From an uncultured Eubacteriales bacterium (GTDB lineage Bacteria > Bacillota_A > Clostridia > Christensenellales > Aristaeellaceae): 9,873 nucleotides of DNA. Below are positions 1-5,695 of this stretch, piece after piece. Both the position numbers and the translations under genes were made by a program. Below the pieces are notes generated by a model, which searched no databases, was not told where the DNA came from, and worked only from the letters and a program-made list of their open reading frames with translations. The stretch spans positions 1 through 9,873 of the forward strand of contig CADBLV010000097.1 in assembly GCA_902795555.1 (NCBI GenBank). Reading direction: 5' to 3'. The stretch's first letter is position 1, and each line of letters starts with the position of its first letter.

Positions 1-895
1 CATCATCCGTACTTGTAGTTTCATTTAATGCTGCGTCCGTCCCGGGGAATTCCGCATCGTTCTTCACGCTCCCCTGTGGCTTCGCGTCCACGCCCCGACC
101 CAGCGCTTCAAGGGTATAGACTCTCGATTCGGAAGAATCACCGTTCTGGAATCGAACGGTCACGGTTTCCTTTAAAATGTTCATGTCGATCACGGTACCG
201 TTTCCGTCCGGAGTTTTAATTTCCCTGCCCATCTTCGGCATCCGTTTGCGAACCTGTTCATACTGTTCCTGCTCGTATTTCAGGCAACACATCAGCCTTC
301 CGCAAACGCCGCTGATCTTGGTCGGATTCAAAGAAAGGTTCTGTTCCTTGGCCATTTTGATGGAAACAGGCTGGAAATCCGCCAGAAAAGCCCCACAGCA
401 AATCGGTCTGCCGCATTGTCCGAGGCCTCCGAGCATCCGCGCCTCATCCCTCACGCCGATCTGTCGAAGCTCTATTCTGGTCTTAAAAACTGATGCCAGA
501 TCCTTCACAAGCGCCCGGAAGTCAACCCGCCCGTTCGCCGTGAAATAAAACAAAATTTTGCTGCTGTCAAAGGTGTATTCAACTGAAACAAGCTTCATTT
601 CCAGATTGTGCTCGGCAATTTTCCGCTGGCAGATTCCGTAAGCCTGTCGTTCCCGTTCCCTGTTCTCAATGCTTCGCTGGATATCCTGAGGCGTCGCAAC
701 CCGAATAAGTCGCTGAATCTCTGCGGATACCTGATCTTCCTCGACTTCGCGGCATCCCACGACAACCTCGGCCAGATCAAGTCCGTGTCCGCTTTCTGCA
801 ATCACATAATCCCCGGCCTGAACGGTCAGCGAATTCGCATCGTAATAATACAGGGTTCCGTTTTTCTGAAATTGTATTCCGACTATTGTAGCCAT
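1..895 (-). CDS. ricT: RicT/YaaT-family PSP1 domain protein, 3' end outside window
   Basis: 298 residues are visible, from ATG at 895 to the left edge with no stop, so the C-terminus is missing. The product belongs to the YaaT/RicT family. In Bacillus subtilis RicT works with RicA and RicF in an Fe-S protein complex that promotes RNase Y-dependent mRNA maturation and affects sporulation, competence and biofilm formation. The PSP1 domain lies roughly at residues 60-145. Two diagnostic cysteine clusters follow: CGRPICC (C161, C166, C167) and CGRLMCC (C198, C203, C204), the expected Fe-S ligands. The tail after about residue 265 is polar and low in conservation. A GGGGGAAGG ribosome site lies six bases before the ATG. 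The start overlaps the end of holB by 13 bases, which suggests translational coupling. The holB-ricT order is the usual one in Bacillota. Family assignment is firm; the exact role in this organism is inferred. Confidence 0.93.
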   Translation of the reverse strand, partial: MATIVGIQFQKNGTLYYYDANSLTVQAGDYVIAESGHGLDLAEVVVGCREVEEDQVSAEIQRLIRVATPQDIQRSIENRERERQAYGICQRKIAEHNLEMKLVSVEYTFDSSKILFYFTANGRVDFRALVKDLASVFKTRIELRQIGVRDEARMLGGLGQCGRPICCGAFLADFQPVSIKMAKEQNLSLNPTKISGVCGRLMCCLKYEQEQYEQVRKRMPKMGREIKTPDGNGTVIDMNILKETVTVRFQNGDSSESRVYTLEALGRGVDAKPQGSVKNDAEFPGTDAALNETTSTDD

Positions 896-1914
896 TGATT
901 GCCTTCCCCCATAAAACAGAATAACGTTTGTTCAAATACGGTCTGAAAGTTCACTGAAAACTGGATTTCCCGCCGTCCCAGCTGCACCGCGTCATACAGT
1001 CTGGAAAACGCCTCCGGCTCTGCCTCACGGAGAAACCGCATCCAGTTCTCCGGCAAAATCCGTTGTAAACCCGGATCCTCCTTTCCAAACCGCGCCTGCA
1101 TCATGCGATGAATCATGGATTCAAGCACAGTAAACAGAAGATCTGCCTCACCTTTCCTGTTCTTCCATTCATTGGATCGGCTAAGGATCTCGCTTCGCTT
1201 TCGGCTTCGAAAAAAAACATTCGTCACATCCTGCACAAACGCTGTGAAATCTTCCTGCTGTGCCATCTGAAGCGCCTTCCCGATACAGCCGTCCGCCATC
1301 CCGATCACAGAATCCGCAGTCTCCTCGCTGATTCCCGCCTCGCGCAGCTTTTTTCGCATTGCACTGTCTGAAATGGGATGCAGACGAATCTGATGACATC
1401 GGCTGATAATCGTCCGAAGCAACGATTCCGGCCTGGATGAAACCAGCAAAAACCAGGTCCTGTCCGGAGGCTCCTCCAGCGTCTTGAGCAGTGCGTTCTG
1501 TGCCTGAACCGTCATGTCCTCCGCGCCTATAATCAATACAACCCGGTTTCCGCCTTCCAGTGGAGTCATACCGCAGATACGGATCATCTCGCGGATATCC
1601 TCCACAGGAATCGTAGCTCTTCCATCCTTCATTTCCGGGGAGAGTGCCACGCCTTTCCGGATCACAATCTGATCCGCATGAGCATATTCCAACGCCTGCA
1701 GACATCCGTGACAGCGCATGCAGGGTTGCCCCTCTCCTTCTTTGCACAGCAATGCCGCCGAGATCAGGGTGGCCAGAGCTTTCTTTCCTGTGCCTTCTTC
1801 CCCGGTAATCAGCAGAGCGTGAGGCAGATGATTCTCTCGAATCTGTTCCTGAAGATAGCGAATCTCGTTTCCCTGTTCAAGGAAATCAGCCATCGTGACG
1901 GTCTGGTTCATCAC
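883..1914 (-). CDS. holB: DNA polymerase III subunit delta prime (clamp loader)
   Basis: This 343-residue product matches the usual length of delta prime, the rigid subunit of the DnaX clamp-loader complex that loads the beta sliding clamp at replication forks. Visible motifs are a Walker A-like GEEGTGKK (residues 38-45), a four-cysteine zinc module (C57, C65, C68, C71), NALLKTLEEPP (140-150) and the SRC motif (171-173) that supplies the trans-acting arginine finger in AAA+ clamp loaders. The C-terminal helical collar region is less conserved. The GTG at 1914 is chosen because it lies four bases after the darA stop and nine bases after an AAGG. The ATG at 1911, or the ATG opening MADFLEQ (residue 8), are alternatives. 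The gene ends inside the start of ricT. It is probably expressed from the darA promoter. Confidence 0.95.
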   Translation of the reverse strand: MMNQTVTMADFLEQGNEIRYLQEQIRENHLPHALLITGEEGTGKKALATLISAALLCKEGEGQPCMRCHGCLQALEYAHADQIVIRKGVALSPEMKDGRATIPVEDIREMIRICGMTPLEGGNRVVLIIGAEDMTVQAQNALLKTLEEPPDRTWFLLVSSRPESLLRTIISRCHQIRLHPISDSAMRKKLREAGISEETADSVIGMADGCIGKALQMAQQEDFTAFVQDVTNVFFRSRKRSEILSRSNEWKNRKGEADLLFTVLESMIHRMMQARFGKEDPGLQRILPENWMRFLREAEPEAFSRLYDAVQLGRREIQFSVNFQTVFEQTLFCFMGEGNQWLQ

Positions 1915-1918
1915 ATGC

Positions 1919-2251
1919 TCAAACCTTCATAAACTGATCTACCGTCAGCACAAACAGTGTGGCTCCACCCACGGTTACCTCAACCGGATAGGTGGAATAC
2001 TCCCCGTGATTCATCCCGCCGATGGCGGTTGTGGCGGAAGTCATCTGCTTTCTGCTCTTGCATACGGATTCGATGACTTCAATCGCCTCTGAAATTCGTT
2101 CCTCCTCCACGCCAAGCAGCAGCGTAGTATTTCCGGCCCGTAAAAAACCGCCAGTAGTGGCCAGCTTTGTCACGCCAAACCCGTTTTTCATCAGCTTGCC
2201 CAGTAGTCGGGATGAATCCTCGTCCTGAACAATCGCGATTATCAGTTTCAC
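1919..2251 (-). CDS. darA: DarA/PstA (YaaQ) PII-like cyclic-di-AMP receptor
   Basis: The 110-residue protein is a typical full-length DarA/PstA, a trimeric PII-like protein that binds cyclic di-AMP in the cytoplasm; its downstream target is unsettled in the family. The signature TKLATTGGFLRAGNTT (residues 28-43) contains the residues lining the nucleotide pocket (T28, G35, F36, L37, N41). The PVEVTVGGATLFVL strand (89-102) completes the ferredoxin-like fold. Position 26 is Gly, where I recall Arg in well-studied homologues. Translation starts at GTG, eight bases after a perfect AAAGGAGG. The gene is first in the darA-holB-ricT operon. The B. subtilis neighbours tmk (upstream) and yaaR (between darA and holB) are absent here. 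A sigma-A promoter with an inverted repeat over its -35 lies just upstream. Confidence 0.95.
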   Translation of the reverse strand: MKLIIAIVQDEDSSRLLGKLMKNGFGVTKLATTGGFLRAGNTTLLLGVEEERISEAIEVIESVCKSRKQMTSATTAIGGMNHGEYSTYPVEVTVGGATLFVLTVDQFMKV

Positions 2252-2283
2252 GTTAAAAGCCTCCTTTTTGAATCATTCAATCA

Positions 2284-2312
2284 AGTATACCCCACCTTTG
2301 TCCGAAAATCAA
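2284..2312 (-). promoter_or_regulatory. Sigma-A promoter of the darA-holB-ricT operon
   Basis: On the minus strand a -35 TTGATT (2312-2307) and a -10 TATACT (2289-2284) are separated by exactly 17 bases. Transcription should start near 2277, leaving a leader of about 26 bases that contains the AAAGGAGG site of darA. No experimental support is available; the call rests on the match and on its position. Confidence 0.75.
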
Positions 2313-2320
2313 GTTTTCGG
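2302..2320. repeat. Inverted repeat over the -35 of the darA promoter
   Basis: CCGAAAA (2302-2308) and TTTTCGG (2314-2320) form a perfect 7-base inverted repeat with a 5-base centre. It covers the -35 box (2307-2312), where a repressor would block polymerase. It may be an operator. It is not a terminator, because no T-run follows on either strand. Confidence 0.45.
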
Positions 2321-2329
2321 GTTCCGGTC

Positions 2330-2358
2330 TTGCGACATCCTTCCCGGAATGGTATGAT
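2330..2358 (+). promoter_or_regulatory. Candidate orphan plus-strand promoter
   Basis: TTGCGA (2330-2335) and TATGAT (2353-2358) have a 17-base spacer on the plus strand, divergent from the darA promoter. Transcription from near 2365 would run toward the tRNA-Leu gene in antisense. No convincing gene lies downstream. A 32-codon reading frame (2391-2489) has no ribosome site. It may drive a small RNA or be a chance match. Confidence 0.35.
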
Positions 2359-2463
2359 AGGCACGGGTTCCTGTATCAGGCTGATCGGTAATGCTTTTCG
2401 TGCGTTCAGAAAACTGGCAGACGTCGGTTGGTGCCGGGTGCAGCCCGATTTCTGGCAGATGGT

Positions 2464-2504
2464 ATAAAAAAGGCCGGAAACCCTCTTAAACAAGGGCTTC
2501 CGGC
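2464..2504 (-). terminator. Rho-independent terminator of tRNA-Leu
   Basis: GCCGGAA (2473-2479) pairs with TTCCGGC (2498-2504). After one mismatch the stem continues as CCCT (2481-2484) with AGGG (2493-2496). On the minus strand the stem is followed by six T residues (2471-2466). It begins four bases past the tRNA 3' end, so it fits termination of a single-tRNA transcript. Confidence 0.85.
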
Positions 2505-2507
2505 GTG

Positions 2508-2589
2508 TGCGGCCGACGGGACTTGAACCCGTACCTGTTGCCAGACACGCCCCTCAAACGTGCGCGTATGCCAATTCCGCCACGGCCGC
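2508..2589 (-). tRNA. tRNA-Leu, anticodon GAG
   Basis: An 82-base cloverleaf can be folded by hand. The acceptor stem is GCGGCCG with CGGCCGC and discriminator A at 2508. The D stem is GCG/CGC. The anticodon stem CACGT/GCGTG encloses the loop TTGAGGG, giving anticodon GAG at 2555-2553. The variable arm is long, as in class II tRNAs, and the T stem is ACGGG/CCCGT with loop TTCAAGT. Anticodon GAG, the long variable arm and discriminator A identify leucine (CUC/CUU codons). The 3' CCA is not encoded, so it must be added after transcription. The gene stands alone, with its own promoter and terminator. Confidence 0.97.
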
Positions 2590-2601
2590 AGAACGAGTTG
2601 A

Positions 2602-2630
2602 ATTATAAACGCTCTTCGGCGTTTTGTCAA
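2602..2630 (-). promoter_or_regulatory. Near-consensus promoter of tRNA-Leu
   Basis: On the minus strand TTGACA (2630-2625) and TATAAT (2607-2602) are both perfect consensus boxes with a 17-base spacer, as expected for a strongly transcribed stable RNA. The start should lie near 2595, about six bases before the mature tRNA. The spacer is almost filled by the inverted repeat AAACGC/GCGTTT (2607-2624). Confidence 0.9.
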
Positions 2631-2653
2631 GACCCTCAAAGGAGACTTATTTT
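2624..2653 (+). promoter_or_regulatory. Candidate promoter of the L,D-transpeptidase gene
   Basis: On the plus strand TTGTCA (2624-2629) and TATTTT (2648-2653) are 18 bases apart. The -35 occupies the same bases as the -35 of the divergent tRNA-Leu promoter. If used, it makes a leader of about 150 bases before the ATG at 2810. The -10 is weak, and no better plus-strand candidate was found between 2654 and 2795. Confidence 0.4.
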
Positions 2654-2703
2654 ATTCGTAATCCGCCTGAGCGGGAATGAGTAGCTCTGCATGTGATTCG
2701 TAC

Positions 2704-2721
2704 TCCACAGCAAGCTGTGGA
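2704..2721. repeat. 18-base near-palindrome in the transpeptidase leader
   Basis: TCCACAGC (2704-2711) and GCTGTGGA (2714-2721) are perfect inverted arms around a 2-base centre. As DNA this has the shape of an operator for a dimeric regulator; as RNA it gives a stable hairpin. No T-run follows, so it is not a terminator. Confidence 0.5.
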
Positions 2722-2761
2722 CGGATCATCAACAAAATAGTCAACCGAACAGACTGTCAGA

Positions 2762-2780
2762 TGTGAACCTGCAGTTCACA
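2762..2780. repeat. 19-base inverted repeat just upstream of the transpeptidase start
   Basis: TGTGAAC (2762-2768) and GTTCACA (2774-2780) are perfect inverted arms around CTGCA. The repeat ends 29 bases before the ATG, immediately before a GAGGAG and the AAAGGTGG ribosome site. It may act as an operator or as a hairpin near the ribosome site. Confidence 0.5.
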
Positions 2781-2809
2781 GAGGAGTAAATCATAAAGGT
2801 GGATAAAGA

Positions 2810-4357
2810 ATGAACATCATGACCAGAAACCCATTCTTCAAATCAGGCTTCAAGGTTCTTCTGTTCCTGCGGTACCGGGTGCTTCACCTGGCGCTTGGCC
2901 TGATGATTTGCATGAGCGCTTCCGGACTGCTGCTCTCCGCTTCTTCCGCATCGGTCATAGGCTCATCCGCAGCCGAGTCTTCTGCCGTGTCCGATATGTC
3001 TTCCGCAGGTGAATTCGGCTTTTTCCTCAACACGGCCATTCGCAGCTATGCAGATAATATCTTCCTTCTCCAAACACCTGAGCCGGGATCCTATGTAATT
3101 ACTGTTCGTGACTCGACAACGGTTTATCGTATCCTCACCGGTTCGATCAGTTGTGCAGGACAAACCGAAATCCACTGGGATGGTGCAGGCTATAACGAAG
3201 AGCGACTTGATCAGCGAAAATACGATATCACGGCATCCTTCACAGGTGAAAGTGGCATCGTTTTCGAAAGCAGCCTCATTCATACGGTCGCCTACAGCGC
3301 CCAGGCTATCAATTATGCTCTTCCGTCCTCTGATGTGCTGAACCTGCGCTGCCGGGATCAATGGTTTCTCGAATGTAAAGCTGTAATGGACGGAACCATC
3401 GTCCTCGATTTCATCCCGCAGAAAAAAGCTCAATCAGCAGCGGTTCCTTCGAAAACGGATCCAGTCTTCTCTGTCAGATATCCACTGAAAGGCGGCGATG
3501 TTACGAAAATCACTTTTAAACAGCTTACAGCAACACGTCGCCCCGCCCTCGGAACCTACACTGTGAAAGCATACGATCCACGCAATCCCGCCTTCGGTAA
3601 AGAATTTGTTCTCACTGTCGTTGATGAAGATCAATCCGTTCTCCCCATCACCCCGACCGGAGACCTTATTCCTTCTGAAACAGCAGATGATGCGGAAATC
3701 TGGGCAATAATGATGGAGCCATCCGTCGTGGTCGACATCGGATTCCATCAACATCAGGCAATCCGGGAAGCTCCGGATGATAAATCCAGATCTCTCGGAA
3801 CCGTTCATGGCCAGACACAGGCCCTGAAGGTCATAGAAGTGAACAAAAACGGCTGGTCACGCGTCGGCGCCTGGAATCACGAAACCGGATCCTACGTGGA
3901 GGGATGGGTTCCAACCAACGTACTGAAATGGGTTCGTCCACAAAAAGACTACGGTCTTCTATTTGATAAGACAAAGCAGACACTGGTCGTTTTTTATCAA
4001 GGAAAGCGTTTGGATACGCTTCAAATCTCCACAGGTAAAGCAGCTGAAAACCATGAAGATCAGGAAACTCCGTCCGGGGCATTTCTCACAGGAACCCATC
4101 GGAAGGGGTTTTCATCCAACGGGAAGAAATTCGATTATGTCATTCAATATGACGGAGGCAATATGATCCATCAGATTCCGTATCGATGGGGAAACAATAA
4201 GCGGGATTTTGCCGTCGGAACCGAAGCACTGGGAGAAAAAGCCTCTCATGGCTGCATTCGGGTGCAAGCCGATCCAAGTGAAAAAGAAGGCCTGAATGCC
4301 TATTGGCTCTGGACCCACATCCCCTTTGGAACCCGTGTAATTATTCTCGGAGATTAA
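2810..4357 (+). CDS. Exported L,D-transpeptidase (YkuD domain) with SH3-like and FlgD-like modules
   Basis: This 515-residue enzyme should form 3-3 peptidoglycan cross-links, or attach proteins to peptidoglycan, outside the membrane. The N-terminus has basic residues and then a hydrophobic stretch (about 15-45), a long signal peptide or membrane anchor, followed by a Ser/Ala-rich linker to about 65. Residues 85-160 resemble a FlgD-type Ig-like module (IHWDGAGYNE...YDITASF), and 165-275 may be a second beta domain. An SH3-like segment covers about 305-372 (REAPDD...VEGWVPTNVLKW). The YkuD domain is 380-513, with H454 and the catalytic signature SHGCIRV (479-485, nucleophile C482). The usual His-Gly upstream motif reads His-Gln here. 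AAAGGTGG lies seven bases before the ATG. The gene is monocistronic and converges on the RNA methyltransferase gene. Enzyme class is firm; substrate and physiological role are inferred. Confidence 0.93.
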   Translation: MNIMTRNPFFKSGFKVLLFLRYRVLHLALGLMICMSASGLLLSASSASVIGSSAAESSAVSDMSSAGEFGFFLNTAIRSYADNIFLLQTPEPGSYVITVRDSTTVYRILTGSISCAGQTEIHWDGAGYNEERLDQRKYDITASFTGESGIVFESSLIHTVAYSAQAINYALPSSDVLNLRCRDQWFLECKAVMDGTIVLDFIPQKKAQSAAVPSKTDPVFSVRYPLKGGDVTKITFKQLTATRRPALGTYTVKAYDPRNPAFGKEFVLTVVDEDQSVLPITPTGDLIPSETADDAEIWAIMMEPSVVVDIGFHQHQAIREAPDDKSRSLGTVHGQTQALKVIEVNKNGWSRVGAWNHETGSYVEGWVPTNVLKWVRPQKDYGLLFDKTKQTLVVFYQGKRLDTLQISTGKAAENHEDQETPSGAFLTGTHRKGFSSNGKKFDYVIQYDGGNMIHQIPYRWGNNKRDFAVGTEALGEKASHGCIRVQADPSEKEGLNAYWLWTHIPFGTRVIILGD

Positions 4358-4431
4358 AATAATCAATTCACAATATACTTCGAAATCCTGTTTATCCATC
4401 ACTGTGCCCGAGTTGAATCGCGGAGGCCTGC

Positions 4432-5553
4432 TCATCCATAAAGATAGTAAGTACACTCAAGGCGCCCGTTATACATTCTGCGTTTTCTGTCCGCCCGCTT
4501 CCCAAAGAACCGTTCAAACGCGGGATCGGAGGTAATTGCGCAAAGCGCCCATCCCGGATGACGTCTCTGAAGCATATGAAGCTCATGATACAACTTTCGG
4601 CATTCTCGCTGGGTTTCCATTCTCTCTCCGTAAGGTGGATTGCAGATGAAAACGCCTTTTTCCCCGTTAAGCTGCAGTTCCTGCAGGGGCATGCAGGCAA
4701 ATGGGATGGCTGGTGAAATATCTGCCTGTCTCTGATGGCGACCGGCCAGTTCCAAAGCTTCCGGATCGATGTCCGTTCCGGAAATGAGCAAATCAGCACA
4801 TGCTGATTCCCCAGCTTCTGCCTCCGCGCGAATCTCCCGGAAAATGTGCTTATGGGCAAAGGCGAAATGTTCCATCTCGAAAAAGCGATGGAGCCCGGGG
4901 GCGCGGTTTATCGCCATCAAAGCGGCCTCAATCGGAATGGTTCCCGTCCCGCAGCACGGATCGTGCAGCCGCGTTCCGGGACGCCAGGGGCTGATCTCAA
5001 TCAGAGCAGCCGCCAGTGTCTCCCTTAAAGGCGCCTTTCCGTTCCATGTCCGATATCCCCGATGGGCCAGTGACTCTCCTGAAGTATCCAGCAGCAGGCG
5101 AACCCGATCGTTCCGCACGGAGACAAACACGGAAAAATTCTCCCCTCGCTCCTGAAAAGACTCTCGATGAAGCGCGCCCTTCAGCCGCTCAATCAGCGCT
5201 TTCTTGGCGATAGACTGGCAGGCCCGCTGGCTGCTCAGCGTGCTCCGTACGCTTTTGCATGTGATGTTGAAAAACTCGCTTCCGTCTGTATATTCTTCCC
5301 ATGGAACGGAAGAAACCAGCTGAAACAGGTCCTCAAACGAGGTGCATCGTCCTTCTGCCATCAGGATATAGATCCGCTCGCTGAAATGGCTCCAGAGGTT
5401 ACATCGAAAAAGCCCTGCCTGATCTGTGATAAATCGAACGCCGTTGGTTTCAGTCTGCACTTCGTCCATGTGCAACCGTTTCAACTCGGCGCTGACCAGA
5501 CCTTCCAACCCGAATGCCGCTCCTGCATAGCAATCAAACGTCTGTCTTTCCAT
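4432..5553 (-). CDS. THUMP-domain class I SAM-dependent RNA methyltransferase (YpsC/RlmL-like)
   Basis: The 373-residue protein resembles B. subtilis YpsC and the N-terminal half of RlmL, which makes m2G2445 in 23S rRNA. Residues about 5-60 form the ferredoxin-like part and 65-160 the THUMP domain that binds RNA. The Rossmann methyltransferase domain follows, with the SAM motif DPCCGTGTIPIEAA (198-211), an acidic D261 in GTDIDP, and the catalytic NPPYGER (305-311). NPPY marks methylation of an exocyclic base nitrogen, and such proteins are often mislabelled as adenine-specific DNA methylases; the THUMP domain argues for RNA. AGGAGG lies eight bases before the ATG. The gene has its own promoter and stands alone. 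The exact target base cannot be read from the sequence. Confidence 0.9.
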   Translation of the reverse strand: MERQTFDCYAGAAFGLEGLVSAELKRLHMDEVQTETNGVRFITDQAGLFRCNLWSHFSERIYILMAEGRCTSFEDLFQLVSSVPWEEYTDGSEFFNITCKSVRSTLSSQRACQSIAKKALIERLKGALHRESFQERGENFSVFVSVRNDRVRLLLDTSGESLAHRGYRTWNGKAPLRETLAAALIEISPWRPGTRLHDPCCGTGTIPIEAALMAINRAPGLHRFFEMEHFAFAHKHIFREIRAEAEAGESACADLLISGTDIDPEALELAGRHQRQADISPAIPFACMPLQELQLNGEKGVFICNPPYGERMETQRECRKLYHELHMLQRRHPGWALCAITSDPAFERFFGKRADRKRRMYNGRLECTYYLYG

Positions 5554-5577
5554 TCCTCTCCCCTCCTGGCAGATCCC

Positions 5578-5606
5578 AGTTTACCCGGAAAAAGCACCCA
5601 CGTCAA
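5578..5606 (-). promoter_or_regulatory. Promoter of the THUMP methyltransferase gene
   Basis: On the minus strand TTGACG (5606-5601) and TAAACT (5583-5578) are separated by 17 bases. The start should lie near 5571, giving a leader of about 18 bases with AGGAGG almost at its 5' end. Its -35 is one arm of a palindrome shared with the divergent fucosidase promoter. Confidence 0.65.
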
Positions 5607-5617
5607 TGGGCTTGACG
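5601..5617. repeat. Palindrome formed by two divergent -35 boxes
   Basis: CGTCAA (5601-5606) and TTGACG (5612-5617) are perfect inverted arms with a 5-base centre. Each arm is the -35 box of one of the two divergent promoters, so RNA polymerase or a dimeric regulator bound here would affect both. The symmetry may simply come from two good -35 boxes back to back. Confidence 0.6.
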
Positions 5618-5640
5618 AATCCCTCGCAACCCGTTATACT
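5612..5640 (+). promoter_or_regulatory. Promoter of the GH29 fucosidase gene
   Basis: On the plus strand TTGACG (5612-5617) and TATACT (5635-5640) are separated by 17 bases, a good sigma-A match. The start should lie near 5647, giving a leader of about 49 bases before the ATG at 5696. The -35 is the second arm of the 5601-5617 palindrome. Confidence 0.75.
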
Positions 5641-5695
5641 GCAATTGTATGAACGCCCTGCAAAATGCTCAAAAAAAGAATTGTGAGGTGGAATC

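Noticed and set aside
1181..1747. 188-codon open frame on the minus strand within holB
   Set aside because: It is a shifted frame of holB on the same strand. The holB frame carries the zinc module, Walker A and SRC motifs without interruption, so no frameshift is implied.
2391..2489. 32-codon plus-strand reading frame as a gene
   Set aside because: It has no Shine-Dalgarno sequence, ends within the tRNA terminator stem, and the peptide has no recognisable features.
2762..2780. CRP/FNR-type binding site
   Set aside because: TGTGA and TCACA are present but nine bases apart instead of six, so the spacing does not fit a CRP site.
2963..3433. 156-codon open frame opposite the L,D-transpeptidase gene
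   Set aside because: It has no ribosome site and no family resemblance; the plus-strand gene accounts for the sequence.
4358..4431. Terminator between the transpeptidase and methyltransferase genes
   Set aside because: Only a weak AT-rich repeat (GATTA/TAATC, 4353-4365) overlapping the stop codon is present, with no GC-rich stem and T-run. I see nothing else in this gap.
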